Part shown: positions 17,876 to 25,697 of the stretch, one piece after another
Numbering within the stretch: the stretch's first letter is position 1
Layout: every line of letters begins with the position of its first letter
Origin: Gordonia gummivorans
GTDB taxonomy: Bacteria > Actinomycetota > Actinomycetes > Mycobacteriales > Mycobacteriaceae
Direction: 5' to 3'
DNA length: 64,000 bases
Assembly (NCBI RefSeq): GCF_022513585.1
Contig: NZ_JAKWBF010000001.1
Span: 186,001 to 250,000 of the forward strand
Position numbers and translations under genes: made by a program
The notes under the pieces: generated by a model
Database searches by the model: none
What the model saw: the letters and a program-made list of their open reading frames with translations, nothing else
Told to the model about the DNA's origin: nothing

Positions 17876-19411
17876 ATGGCCACCTCACCCACCGAGCCAG
17901 AACTGACCGAGACGTCGTCAAAGGGTCTGGCCGCCAATCGGATCGGCGTCTTCTCCGGCGCCGTTCTCGGCGTATCGACCGTCGCCCCCGGCTACACCCT
18001 GACTGCAAGCATCGGCCTGATCGTCGCAGCGGTCGGGTTGAAGATGCCGGCCATCTTCATCGCCGGGTTCATCCCGATGTTCCTGACCGCTTATGCCTAT
18101 CGCGAGCTCAACTCCGACACCACCGATGCGGGCGCGTCGTTCACGTGGTCCACCAAGGCATTTGGTCCGTACGTGGGATGGATGTGCGGTTGGGGCATGG
18201 TGATCGCGACCATCATCGTGCTCTCCAACCTCGCCGCCGTCGGGGTGCAGTTCTTCTACCTCCTGCTGGCCCGCATCTTCGATCACCCGACTCTGGCCGA
18301 TCTCGGCACCAGCAACAAGCTGGTCAACATCCTCACCACGCTCGCGTTGCTGGCGGCCGCCACCTACATCTCGATGCGCGGGATCACCACCAGCGAACGC
18401 ATCCAGTACTACCTCGTCGGCTTCCAGATGATCGTCCTGGTGGTGTTCTCGGTGATCGCGTTCGTCAAGGTCGGCAACGGCAGCGCCCCCGGCGGTCTGA
18501 CCTTCGACATCGACTGGTTCAACCCCTTCACCGGATTGACCATCACCGCGTTCGCCGTCGGCCTGACCGGATCGATATTCGCGTTCTGGGGCTGGGACAC
18601 CTGCCTGACCCTCGGTGAGGAGAGCAAGGACCCCGAGCGCACCCCGGGTCGTGCGGGTCTGCTGTGCGTGCTCACCATCCTCGGCACCTACCTGCTGGTC
18701 GCCCTGGCGACGATGATGTACGCCGGTGTCGGCGAGGAGGGTCTGGGGTTGGGCAACCCGGACAACGCCGACAACGTGTTCGGCGCTCTCGCCGAGCCTG
18801 TCATGGGCCGGTGGGGCGGCATCCTGCTGTTCCTCGCGATCCTGGTGTCTTCGTTGGCAAGTCTGCAGACGACATTCCTGCCCGTCGCCCGCACGATGCT
18901 GTCCATGGGTTCCTATCGCGCCTTCCCGGCCAAGTTCGCCGAGATCAGTCCGCGGTTTCTGTCGCCGGCCTACGGTGCGGCCGTGGCCGGTGTCGTCACC
19001 GCCGTCTTCTACACGGCCGTCACACTGCTGTCCGAGCGAACCCTGACCGACACGATCGCGGCGCTCGGCATCATGATCTGCTGGTACTACGGGATCACTG
19101 CCTTCGCGTGCGTGTGGTACTTCCGTCACCAGTTGTTCGCCAACGCGCACAACATCATCTACAAGTTCCTGTGCCCGCTCTTGGGCGGCACGGCGCTGCT
19201 GATTGTGTTCGTGATCTCCGTCGGTGAGAGCTTCGACCCCGAGAATGGCAGCGGCGCATCGCTGTTCGGCGTCGGACTGATCTTCTACATCGGGTTCGGC
19301 CTACTGCTCCTCGGCGCGGTGCTGATGATCGTGATGCGCATCCTGCGGCCGGCCTTCTTCCGGGGCGAGACGCTGCCACGGTCGACACCCGAGACCACAT
19401 CCGTTCGCTGA
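17876..19411 (+). CDS. APC-superfamily amino acid/polyamine permease
   Basis: A 511-residue inner-membrane transporter with about 12 hydrophobic segments. The first helix region FSGAVLGVSTVAPGYTLTASIG carries the broken-helix glycine pattern of APC permeases. The loop GWDTCLTLGEESKDPERTPGRAG is typical of the subgroup. ATG 17876 has GGAG 7 bases upstream. Placed between gabD and the agmatine-degrading genes, it is probably the uptake system for agmatine, putrescine or 4-aminobutyrate; the choice cannot be made from sequence. Confidence 0.87.
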   Translation: MATSPTEPELTETSSKGLAANRIGVFSGAVLGVSTVAPGYTLTASIGLIVAAVGLKMPAIFIAGFIPMFLTAYAYRELNSDTTDAGASFTWSTKAFGPYVGWMCGWGMVIATIIVLSNLAAVGVQFFYLLLARIFDHPTLADLGTSNKLVNILTTLALLAAATYISMRGITTSERIQYYLVGFQMIVLVVFSVIAFVKVGNGSAPGGLTFDIDWFNPFTGLTITAFAVGLTGSIFAFWGWDTCLTLGEESKDPERTPGRAGLLCVLTILGTYLLVALATMMYAGVGEEGLGLGNPDNADNVFGALAEPVMGRWGGILLFLAILVSSLASLQTTFLPVARTMLSMGSYRAFPAKFAEISPRFLSPAYGAAVAGVVTAVFYTAVTLLSERTLTDTIAALGIMICWYYGITAFACVWYFRHQLFANAHNIIYKFLCPLLGGTALLIVFVISVGESFDPENGSGASLFGVGLIFYIGFGLLLLGAVLMIVMRILRPAFFRGETLPRSTPETTSVR

Positions 19412-19432
19412 CAACGAGAGGACCATTCGATC

Positions 19433-20426
19433 ATGCGCACGATCACCGCGCTGACACCGCCCGAGTCGCCGGCACGCGTCGACGCCCCGTCGCGAGCCCC
19501 GCGTCGGGCTTGTCCAGCATCGGTGGCAGCCGTCCACGGACGCACTGCTTGCCGAACTCTCGGAGGGGATTGCGCTGGCTGCCGCCGAGGGCGCCAAGGT
19601 GGTGTTCCTGCCCGAACTCACTCTGAGCCGCTACCCCGCCTTCGTCCGCGGCGGGAGCGACCCGGGTGCCGATGCCGAGGATCTCGACTCCGGTCCGACG
19701 CTGCGGTTCGCGGCGGATGCGGCCAAGCGCAATGGTGTGCTGGTACATGCGTCCCTCTACGAGCGCGACGATCCGGACAACCACGAGATCCATGGTGACG
19801 GACTGGGTTTCAACACCGCGGTCCTCGTGGGGCCCGACGGTCTGGTGGCCCGCACCCGCAAACTGCACATCCCGGTCACCCAGGGCTACTACGAGGACAC
19901 CTACTTTCGCCCGGGTCCCGCCGAACCCGACGCGTACCCGGTACACACCGCGGAGGAACTGGGCGGAGCACGACTGGCAATGCCGACGTGTTGGGACGAA
20001 TGGTTCCCCGAGGTCGCACGGATGTATTCGTTGGCCGGAGCCGAGATCATCGTCTACCCGACTGCCATCGGATCGGAACCCGGGCATCCGGAGTTCGACA
20101 CCCAACCGCTGTGGCAGAGCGTGATCGTCGGCAACGGAATTGCCAACGGCACGTTCATGATTGCTCCCAATCGGCACGGCGACGAGGGTGAGATCACCTT
20201 CTACGGTTCGTCGTTCATCTCCGACCCGTACGGCCGCGTGCTCGTGCAGGCGCCCCGCGACGAATCCGCGGTGCTCATCGCCGATCTCGACCTCGACCAG
20301 CGCCGTGACTGGCTCACCCTGTTCCCGTTCCTGATGACCCGGCGACCCGACACCTACGCTCGGCTCACCGCACCGGTGGACCGGGACTATCCATTGGGCA
20401 ACAACGGCACCGAGGTTCCGCGATGA
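19433..20426 (+). pseudogene. aguB: N-carbamoylputrescine amidase-like nitrilase, frameshifted near the N-terminus
   Basis: A nitrilase-superfamily enzyme expected to turn N-carbamoylputrescine into putrescine, ammonia and CO2. The long frame (19599-20426) holds the Glu-Lys-Cys triad: E in FLPELTLSRY, K in RTRKLHIP, C in MPTCWDEWFPE. The first strand VGLVQHRWQPS is encoded in this same frame from about 19503, but the frame has no start codon upstream. The natural start ATG 19433 (MRTITAL) is in another frame. Removing one C from the CCCC at 19497-19500 joins them (RARVGLVQHRW) into a 330-residue protein. So it is either a real one-base insertion or a sequencing error; a start at GTG 19599 would lose the first strand. 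It overlaps aguA by 4 bp. Confidence 0.8.
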
Positions 20427-21472
20427 CGTGGCGGATGCCTGCCGAGCACGAGCCACACGAACGCACGTGGATGGCCTTTCCCGCTCCGGGCTACTCACTG
20501 GGTGACTCACCGGCGGAGCACGAGGAGGCACGGACCACGTGGGCCGCGGTGGCCAACGCGATCAGCGAGTTCGAGCCGGTGACCGTCGTCGTCGATCCGA
20601 GCCAGACCGAGCACGCGCGCCGTCATCTGTCGTCGTCGATCGACATCGTGGCCGCACCGCTGGACGACGCCTGGATGCGCGACATCGGTCCGACGTTCGT
20701 CGTCGACGACGATGCGGATCCGGGCGCCCGGGTCGGCGGGGTGGATTGGGTGTTCAACGGCTGGGGCGCACAGGACTGGGCCACCTGGGACAACGACCAA
20801 CACATCGCGTCGATGATCATCGAACGCACCGGCGTCTCCCACATCGCGTCGTCGCTGGTGAACGAGGGTGGCGGCATCCAGGTCGACGGCGCCGGCACGG
20901 TATTGGTCACCGAGACTGTGCAACTCGACCCGGGCCGTAACCCCGGTCTGAGCAAGAGCGACGTCGAGGCGGAGTTGGCGCGGACCATCGGGGTCGATCG
21001 GGTGATCTGGCTACCTCGTGGCCTCACCCGCGATTCGGAACGGTACGGGACGCGCGGACACGTCGACATCGTCGCTGCGATGCCGACTCCCGGCACCGTC
21101 ATCGTCCACGAGCAGCGCAATCCGGATCACCCCGATCATGCTGTATCGCAGGAGCTTCGGACGATCCTCGAGAACACGGTGATCGACCGTGGCACCGAAC
21201 GTCCCGGGTCGTCGCTTGATGTCATCTCGGTGCCCGCCCCGCAGGTGCTCACCGACGACGAGGGATTCGTCGACTACAGCTACATCAACCATTACGTCGC
21301 CAACGGCGTGGTGATCGCCTGCTCGTTCGACGATCCGTCCGACGCCGAGGCCGCCGAGATCCTCGGCTCGGTGTATCCCGGTCGCGAGGTCGTCGCAATC
21401 GACGCCCGCGCGATCTTCGCCCGGGGCGGTGGGATCCACTGCATCACACAGAATCAGCCCGCCGGGACCTGA
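20423..21472 (+). CDS. aguA: Agmatine deiminase
   Basis: A 349-residue guanidino-group-modifying enzyme (peptidyl-arginine deiminase-type fold) that hydrolyses agmatine to N-carbamoylputrescine and ammonia. Motifs in order are MPAEHEPHERTWMAFP at the start, DDAWMRDIGPTFV, the NEGGGIQVDG loop, GHVDIVA with the catalytic His, and the nucleophile C340 in ARGGGIHCITQ. Length fits the family. It is last gene of the amine operon, overlapping the aguB-like gene by 4 bp. Confidence 0.9.
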   Translation: MTWRMPAEHEPHERTWMAFPAPGYSLGDSPAEHEEARTTWAAVANAISEFEPVTVVVDPSQTEHARRHLSSSIDIVAAPLDDAWMRDIGPTFVVDDDADPGARVGGVDWVFNGWGAQDWATWDNDQHIASMIIERTGVSHIASSLVNEGGGIQVDGAGTVLVTETVQLDPGRNPGLSKSDVEAELARTIGVDRVIWLPRGLTRDSERYGTRGHVDIVAAMPTPGTVIVHEQRNPDHPDHAVSQELRTILENTVIDRGTERPGSSLDVISVPAPQVLTDDEGFVDYSYINHYVANGVVIACSFDDPSDAEAAEILGSVYPGREVVAIDARAIFARGGGIHCITQNQPAGT

Positions 21473-21484
21473 CCTCGCCGAGGA

Positions 21485-21506
21485 GTCAGCGACTCACCCG
21501 CCGACG
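21485..21506. repeat. Repeat module A, copy 1
   Basis: GTCAGCGACTCACCCGCCGA followed by CG. The same 22 bases with two differences occur at 28146-28167. Each copy starts 12 to 13 bases after a stop codon (aguA here, the haem peroxidase at 28133). Confidence 0.7.
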
Positions 21507-21510
21507 TCGT

Positions 21511-21592
21511 CGCGTGATGGTGGAGGCGGGAAGAACGTTGCCGCCCATGCGGCTGGGGATCTTCCGCGCGGCCGGCACCGCGACAACCAGAG
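21511..21592. repeat. Repeat module B, copy 3 (long form)
   Basis: TGGAGGCGGGAAGAACGTTG, then CCCATGCGGCT and GCCGGCACCGCGACAACC. It matches 8367-8445 in word order and spacing. Confidence 0.75.
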
Positions 21593-21598
21593 CCGAAT

Positions 21599-21634
21599 TG
21601 GAGAATGCGAGTGCTGCAGCACTCGCGTTCTCCA
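21599..21634. repeat. 36-bp palindrome P1
   Basis: Two 18-base arms meet at a TGCA centre (arm TGGAGAATGCGAGTGCTG). Seventeen of 18 pairs match; the only mismatch is 21606/21627. The word GCCGAATTGG begins 24.5 bases before the centre and TTCTCCA begins 11.5 bases after it. Both also flank P2 at the same distances. Confidence 0.9.
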
Positions 21635-21756
21635 GCTCAACTCGAGTTCTCGCAGCTCGACGCGGGACGTGACCAGACACAAGCCCAGGCCGCACCCGAC
21701 CTGGTCGGTGATGCGCCCCGGGTGCACTCAGACCACCCTGTGCCGAATCGGCTCAC

Positions 21757-21776
21757 CTGTGTGCTGCAGCACACAG
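21757..21776. repeat. 20-bp perfect palindrome P2
   Basis: CTGTGTGCTGCAGCACACAG is fully self-complementary. It is a diverged direct repeat of P1, with GCCGAATCGG upstream and TTCTCCA downstream at the same distances. The arms differ from P1 on both sides so that pairing is kept. Confidence 0.9.
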
Positions 21777-21826
21777 ATTCTCCAACAGGACACAGAGTGT
21801 CTGGACCGCCTCCGCAGCAGACTGCG

Positions 21827-21867
21827 TCTCCCCAGGTCAGCGCGGTGGTCACCGAACTCTTCGAGTC
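21827..21867. repeat. Repeat module D, copy 1
   Basis: TCTCCCCAGGTCAG, then GGTCACCGAACTCTTCGAGT. Related to 22185-22227 and 28331-28374. Confidence 0.7.
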
Positions 21868-21888
21868 TGGGACCCACCGTAGGCGTTG

Positions 21889-21914
21889 CCGACGATCATG
21901 GAGGCGGGAAGAGC
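21889..21914. repeat. Repeat module B, copy 4 (short form)
   Basis: ACGATCATGGAGGCGGGAAG then AGCG. It stops after the core, like copy 1. Confidence 0.65.
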
Positions 21915-21925
21915 GCGTTGTGACT

Positions 21926-22004
21926 GTGACTGAGATCGGGCCCGTGACGGTGGTCCTCCGGGTATTTCCCGGAAGCGGACGCTGACGGGCCCGATCTCAG
22001 TCAC
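21926..22004. repeat. 79-bp inverted repeat with perfect 20-bp arms
   Basis: Left arm GTGACTGAGATCGGGCCCGT (21926-21945) is fully complementary to the right arm at 21985-22004. The 39-base loop holds its own perfect hairpin TCCGGG-TATTT-CCCGGA. It has no T-tract. It lies over 450 bp from aguA and 220 bp from the HAD gene, so a simple terminator role is not obvious. Confidence 0.9.
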
Positions 22005-22050
22005 CGCTCGTCGGCCGTCGCGTTCCGCAGAACGCGCGGCACGGTCGTGG

Positions 22051-22173
22051 CGTCCGCAGAAAGTAGGGGACGAACCTTCGTCCCCTGGCAGCCTCAGAGT
22101 CCTCCCCTACTAATTTCTAGGGGACGACTGTGAACCCCGGGGACGAAACCCTTCCCCAAGTTTTGCGACGACG
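22051..22173. repeat. Three-hairpin intergenic repeat (module C), copy 2
   Basis: The same plan as copy 1, with TAGGGGA...TCCCCT, a middle stem that here reads TCCCCTA...TAGGGGA, and GGGGA...TCCCC. The middle stem has different bases from copy 1 yet still pairs perfectly. Confidence 0.85.
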
Positions 22174-22184
22174 GAGCACACGCA

Positions 22185-22227
22185 TCTCCCCAGGTCAGGA
22201 GGCCAAAGGCAGTACTCTTCGAGTCAG
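22185..22227. repeat. Repeat module D, copy 2, overlapping a stop codon
   Basis: TCTCCCCAGGTCAGGAGG, then ACTCTTCGAGTCAG. The TCA at 22224-22226 is the stop codon of the HAD phosphatase on the minus strand, so the repeat forms the 3' end of that gene. Confidence 0.65.
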
Positions 22228-23066
22228 AGGAGATCGGGCAGGCCGAGGGCGGCGCGCACGGTCCGCACCACGCCGTTGTCTGCGTTGGACGGCGCGACGT
22301 AGCGCGCCTGCGCGAGGATGCGCGGGTGTGCGTTGGCCATGGCGTAGGACCAGTCTGCGCAACCGAGCATGGCCAGGTCGTTGAGGTAATCCCCGAACAC
22401 CATCGTCTGCGCGGGCGTGATGCCCAATTTCTCCTGCACGGCGGTCACCGCGACGGATTTGTCGACGCCCGGCGCCATCACGTCGAGCCAATGTTGTCCG
22501 GAGACAACAACTTCCATGGCACCATCCAGCGCCATCAGCGTTGGTGCAGTGACCTTCTCGATGCCGCCGAAGTCATAGATCGCCACCTTGACAAGTTCGG
22601 TCCGAACCTCCCTGAGGTCGTCGACCACCTCGTGCGCGTAATAGTAGGGAACAACCTGCTCCAGGAATGCGTCGTCCGACCGGTCCACGAACGCGGTGTC
22701 GGGGCCGCACAGTACGACGCCGAGATCTGCTGCGCCGCTGTCGGTGAGGTCACGCGCCCGACCCAGGACGGTGGTGGCGACCCGGGGTTGGAGCCGAGTG
22801 ACCCTGAGTTTCTCGCCATCACGCGCGACGACCGACCCGTTCTCGGCGATCACCACCAGGCCGGGTACCGCGTGCCCGAGTTGATGCAGGAGCGTGGCGG
22901 CCTGCCGACCACTCGCGGGACTGAAAACGATTCCGCGTCGGCCGAGTTCATCGAGCAACGGCCACAGCGACTCCGGGATGCCCTTGCTCTCGTCGAGGAG
23001 CGTGCCGTCCATGTCGCTGACGATCAGGCGCACGTCGTCGGGAACGGGTGGGATCGGGGTGTTCAT
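22224..23066 (-). CDS. Cof-type HAD-superfamily phosphatase
   Basis: A 280-residue soluble hydrolase. HAD motif I is SDMDGTLLD near the N-terminus, motif II is FSPASGR with the usual Thr/Ser position, and motif IV is FGDYLNDLAML near 235. The large cap between them (about 90-190) marks the Cof/type IIB subgroup, which dephosphorylates sugar phosphates and similar small molecules. The substrate is unknown. Its 3' end lies in repeat module D. It runs in the same direction as the TetR gene upstream, 29 bp away. Confidence 0.85.
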   Translation of the reverse strand: MNTPIPPVPDDVRLIVSDMDGTLLDESKGIPESLWPLLDELGRRGIVFSPASGRQAATLLHQLGHAVPGLVVIAENGSVVARDGEKLRVTRLQPRVATTVLGRARDLTDSGAADLGVVLCGPDTAFVDRSDDAFLEQVVPYYYAHEVVDDLREVRTELVKVAIYDFGGIEKVTAPTLMALDGAMEVVVSGQHWLDVMAPGVDKSVAVTAVQEKLGITPAQTMVFGDYLNDLAMLGCADWSYAMANAHPRILAQARYVAPSNADNGVVRTVRAALGLPDLL

Positions 23067-23095
23067 CGCTGTCAGTGTCTCACCGGCCGCAAGTG

Positions 23096-23668
23096 TCAGT
23101 GCGCCCGGCCGAGTAGGGGTGCCACCATCAGCCGTACGTACCGGGAGATGTCCTCGACATCGGCGTCGGCGATCTCGCGGCTGGCGATTCGGTGGCGCAT
23201 GAGCGAGATGCCGACGACGAGGGCATTGATGAGCTCCGCCTTGAGAGCAGCGTCCGGCCCGTCGAGGCGGTTCCCCAGCGTCTCGGTGAACGTCTTCTCG
23301 ATGGCGTCGCGTATGACGTCGTTGACCGTCTCGCTGTCGACGACACCGACCAGCAGTCCGGTCATCCCGCCACCGGAGTCACTGACCTCGAGGACTTGAC
23401 GAAGGATGCCGTCGGGCAGTTCGTCGAGGGGCGCCGTGGCGACCAGGTCGACGGTGGTCGAGATGCTCCCACGGACGGCCTCGACGAACAGATTCTCCTT
23501 GGAACCGAAGTAGCGGTTCACCAGCGACTGGTTGACGCCCGCCGCGCCCGCGATGTCGCGTGTGGTGACGTGAGCCCCGTGTTCGGCGAGAAGGGTTCGG
23601 GTCGCCTCGAGCAGCGCCTCACGGGTGGCGGCCGCGTTGCGCCGGCGCGGTTCGGACGCCTCGGACAT
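23096..23668 (-). CDS. TetR-family transcriptional repressor
   Basis: A 190-residue regulator. The N-terminal helix-turn-helix reads ATREALLEATRTLLAEHG, then TTRDIAGAAGVNQSLVNRYF, then GSKENLF. The C-terminal ligand domain is typical of the AcrR-like group. Start MSEASEP at 23668 is chosen for its GGGAG ribosome-binding site. It is divergent from an MFS exporter gene; the spacer holds two matching dyads (23728-23747 and 23771-23790) that are likely its operators. Confidence 0.87.
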   Translation of the reverse strand: MSEASEPRRRNAAATREALLEATRTLLAEHGAHVTTRDIAGAAGVNQSLVNRYFGSKENLFVEAVRGSISTTVDLVATAPLDELPDGILRQVLEVSDSGGGMTGLLVGVVDSETVNDVIRDAIEKTFTETLGNRLDGPDAALKAELINALVVGISLMRHRIASREIADADVEDISRYVRLMVAPLLGRAH

Positions 23669-23727
23669 GGAACTCCCTTGCTGTTGTCGACGGCCCAAGC
23701 CTAGTCGGGGTGACGTTGACCACTCAC

Positions 23728-23747
23728 AAGTAAACACACGTTGACTT
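23728..23747. promoter_or_regulatory. Likely TetR operator O1
   Basis: AAGTAAAC-ACAC-GTTGACTT is a dyad with 7 of 8 pairs matching and a 4-base centre, placed in the divergent tetR/MFS spacer. Confidence 0.6.
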
Positions 23748-23770
23748 AGCTCCCGCACAAGCCTACCGTC

Positions 23771-23790
23771 ATGTAGTCACATGTTTACTT
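23771..23790. promoter_or_regulatory. Likely TetR operator O2
   Basis: ATGTAGTC-ACAT-GTTTACTT has the same 8-4-8 layout and right half-site as O1 (5 of 8 pairs), 43 bp away centre to centre, 32 bp before the MFS start. Confidence 0.5.
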
Positions 23791-23821
23791 ATGCGCTTCC
23801 ACACTCCGAAAGGAGCACCTC

Positions 23822-25291
23822 GTGATAGGTACGCCTGAAGCGGGCACTCGGGCGGGCGGCGTGGTCGCCACCCTCGCGTTCGCGGGCACGGTCGCTGCGA
23901 TCATGCAGACCCTGGTCACCCCACTGCTGCCCCAACTGCCCGCCATCCTGAACACCACCGCGTCGAACTCGACGTGGGTCATCACGGTGACACTGCTCGT
24001 CGCCGCCGTGTGTGTGCCGGTGACCGGTCGTCTGGGCGATCTGCTCGGCAAGAAGCGCGTGCTGCTCGCGCTGACCGTGCCGCTGGCCGTCGGGTCGGTG
24101 GTGTGTGCCCTGTCGTCGTCGGTGGTCCCGATGATCGTCGGCCGCGGCCTGCAGGGCCTCGGCATGGGCATGGTGCCGTTGGGCATCGCGCTGCTGCGCG
24201 ACGCGGTCCCATCGCACAAGTTGAGTTCGTCGATCGCGCTGGTGAGCGCGTCGATGGGCATCGGCGGCGGACTCGGTCTGCCGATCGCCGCGGCCGTCGC
24301 CGAGTACGCCGACTGGCGTGTGCTGTTCTGGGGTTCGGCGGTCCTCGCGGTCATCATCGCGGTCCTGGTGTGGACACTGATCCCCGACGTCCGGCCTGCC
24401 GCACAGGGCCAGCGATTCGACGCCCCGGGCGCGGTGCTGCTCGGCATCGGCCTGGTGAGCTTGCTGCTCGCGGTGTCCAAGGGCGCCGATTGGGGCTGGA
24501 CCTCGGCCGGCATCGTCGGACTGTTCATCGGTGCGGTTGTCGCGCTACTGGCCTGGGGCGCTTGGGAATTGCGCACCCGCGAACCGCTCATCGACCTGCT
24601 CACCACCGCACGCCCACGCGTGCTGACGACCAACATCGCGTCGATCTTCGTCGGCATCGGCATGTACGCCAGCATGCTGGTGTTCCCGCAGTTGCTGCAG
24701 TTGCCCGAAGCCACCGGTTACGGCCTGGGCCAATCCATGCTGGCAGCCGGGCTGTGGATGCTGCCGGGCGGTCTGATGATGATGGTGGTCTCCCCATTGG
24801 GCGGCAAACTCACCGACGCCCGCGGTCCCAAGCTCACCCTGATGTGTGGCGTCACCGTGCTCGCCGCAGGGTACGGTCTAACGCTGCTGCTCTCCGGCAC
24901 GGCCTGGGGAATCATGGTGGCGCTCATGGTGATCAACAGTGGCGTCGGCCTGGCCTACGGCGCGATGCCCGCGCTCATCATGGGTTCGGTCCCGCTGTCG
25001 GAGACCGCGGCGGCCAACGGCTTCAACACGTTGATGCGTTCGCTCGGCACCTCGATCGGCGCGGCCGTCATCGGTGCGGTGCTCGCACAGATGACGATCA
25101 CGTTCGGCGGCCACACGATGGCGTCGGAGGCCGGATTCAACGTCGCACTGCTCATCGGCGCGGGCGTGTCGCTCGTGGCGCTGATGATCGCGTCGCTGAT
25201 TCCGCGCGGGTCGGGTCCCGAGGGTGCCGTGCACGTCGCGGAGACCGACGACGCCTCGACCGATCAGGAGCACAGTCTCGCGCGTGCGTGA
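23822..25291 (+). CDS. MFS multidrug exporter, DHA2 (14-helix) type
   Basis: A 489-residue proton-coupled efflux transporter with a long series of hydrophobic helices. It has the DHA2 markers: WVITVTLLVAAVCVPVTGRLGDLLGKKR (motif A in the loop after helix 2) and GRGLQGLGMGMVPLGIALLRD. GTG 23822 follows AAAGGAG. Divergent pairing with a TetR gene suggests induction by a toxic compound that the pump removes. Its 3' end overlaps the convergent gene at 25264 by 28 bp. Confidence 0.88.
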   Translation: MIGTPEAGTRAGGVVATLAFAGTVAAIMQTLVTPLLPQLPAILNTTASNSTWVITVTLLVAAVCVPVTGRLGDLLGKKRVLLALTVPLAVGSVVCALSSSVVPMIVGRGLQGLGMGMVPLGIALLRDAVPSHKLSSSIALVSASMGIGGGLGLPIAAAVAEYADWRVLFWGSAVLAVIIAVLVWTLIPDVRPAAQGQRFDAPGAVLLGIGLVSLLLAVSKGADWGWTSAGIVGLFIGAVVALLAWGAWELRTREPLIDLLTTARPRVLTTNIASIFVGIGMYASMLVFPQLLQLPEATGYGLGQSMLAAGLWMLPGGLMMMVVSPLGGKLTDARGPKLTLMCGVTVLAAGYGLTLLLSGTAWGIMVALMVINSGVGLAYGAMPALIMGSVPLSETAAANGFNTLMRSLGTSIGAAVIGAVLAQMTITFGGHTMASEAGFNVALLIGAGVSLVALMIASLIPRGSGPEGAVHVAETDDASTDQEHSLARA

Positions 25292-25683
25292 GGGTTCCCC
25301 TCCGCCAGCTGAGATGCGAGCATTTCGCACCGAGCGACACCCAGCGGGGTCATCGCCGGCCCTTGTTGTGAACCAGCAGATGTCCCCGGAGTCCGGGAGT
25401 CCGGCAACTGCGTCATCTCGGCGCGAATCCGCACAAGGACCGCGGGCACATCGATCGCCCACGGCACGAATGTTTCGTCGTCGGAATCGGTGAGATCGCC
25501 GGCGAGCACTCCCGTTGCCAGCAAGTCGGAGATCAGCCCGAGCACGAGGTCGGTCACGCGGTCACGGGTCGGCGTCGGTCGCGCCAATGCGGTGGCGGCG
25601 CCGACGATCGGGGAGAACCCCACCCAGTCGTCGTTCGCATAGGCGACCAGATACGTGAGGTGGTCATGGTAGGCGTCGGTCAT
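25264..25683 (-). CDS. Small protein of unknown function, C-terminus possibly altered by an 8-bp duplication
   Basis: A 139-residue frame from ATG 25683 (MTDAYHDHLTYLVAYANDDW). The first 100 residues are protein-like and acidic. An 8-bp tandem duplication at 25388-25403 falls in the coding sequence. With one copy removed the frame reads QLPDSGDICWF instead of QLPDSRTPGTS, so the last 45 residues may be out of frame. I do not recognise the family. It lies just downstream of vapC on the same strand and may be co-transcribed. Confidence 0.5.
   Translation of the reverse strand: MTDAYHDHLTYLVAYANDDWVGFSPIVGAATALARPTPTRDRVTDLVLGLISDLLATGVLAGDLTDSDDETFVPWAIDVPAVLVRIRAEMTQLPDSRTPGTSAGSQQGPAMTPLGVARCEMLASQLAEGNPHARARLCS
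25388..25403. repeat. 8-bp tandem duplication in a coding region
   Basis: GGAGTCCG occurs twice in a row. An 8-base change is not a multiple of three, so gain or loss of one copy switches the reading frame of the gene at 25264-25683. Confidence 0.8.
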
Positions 25684-25697
25684 CGCGGCAGGAATCC

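Larger units (their letters stand above)
21473..22223. other. Intergenic repeat island
   Basis: 751 bp between convergent genes with no supportable coding sequence. It is filled by repeat modules in the order A, B, palindrome P1, palindrome P2, D, B, a 79-bp inverted repeat, C and D. The third repeat locus (28134-28374) has A, C, D, so this island looks like that arrangement with extra material inserted between A and C. Confidence 0.8.
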
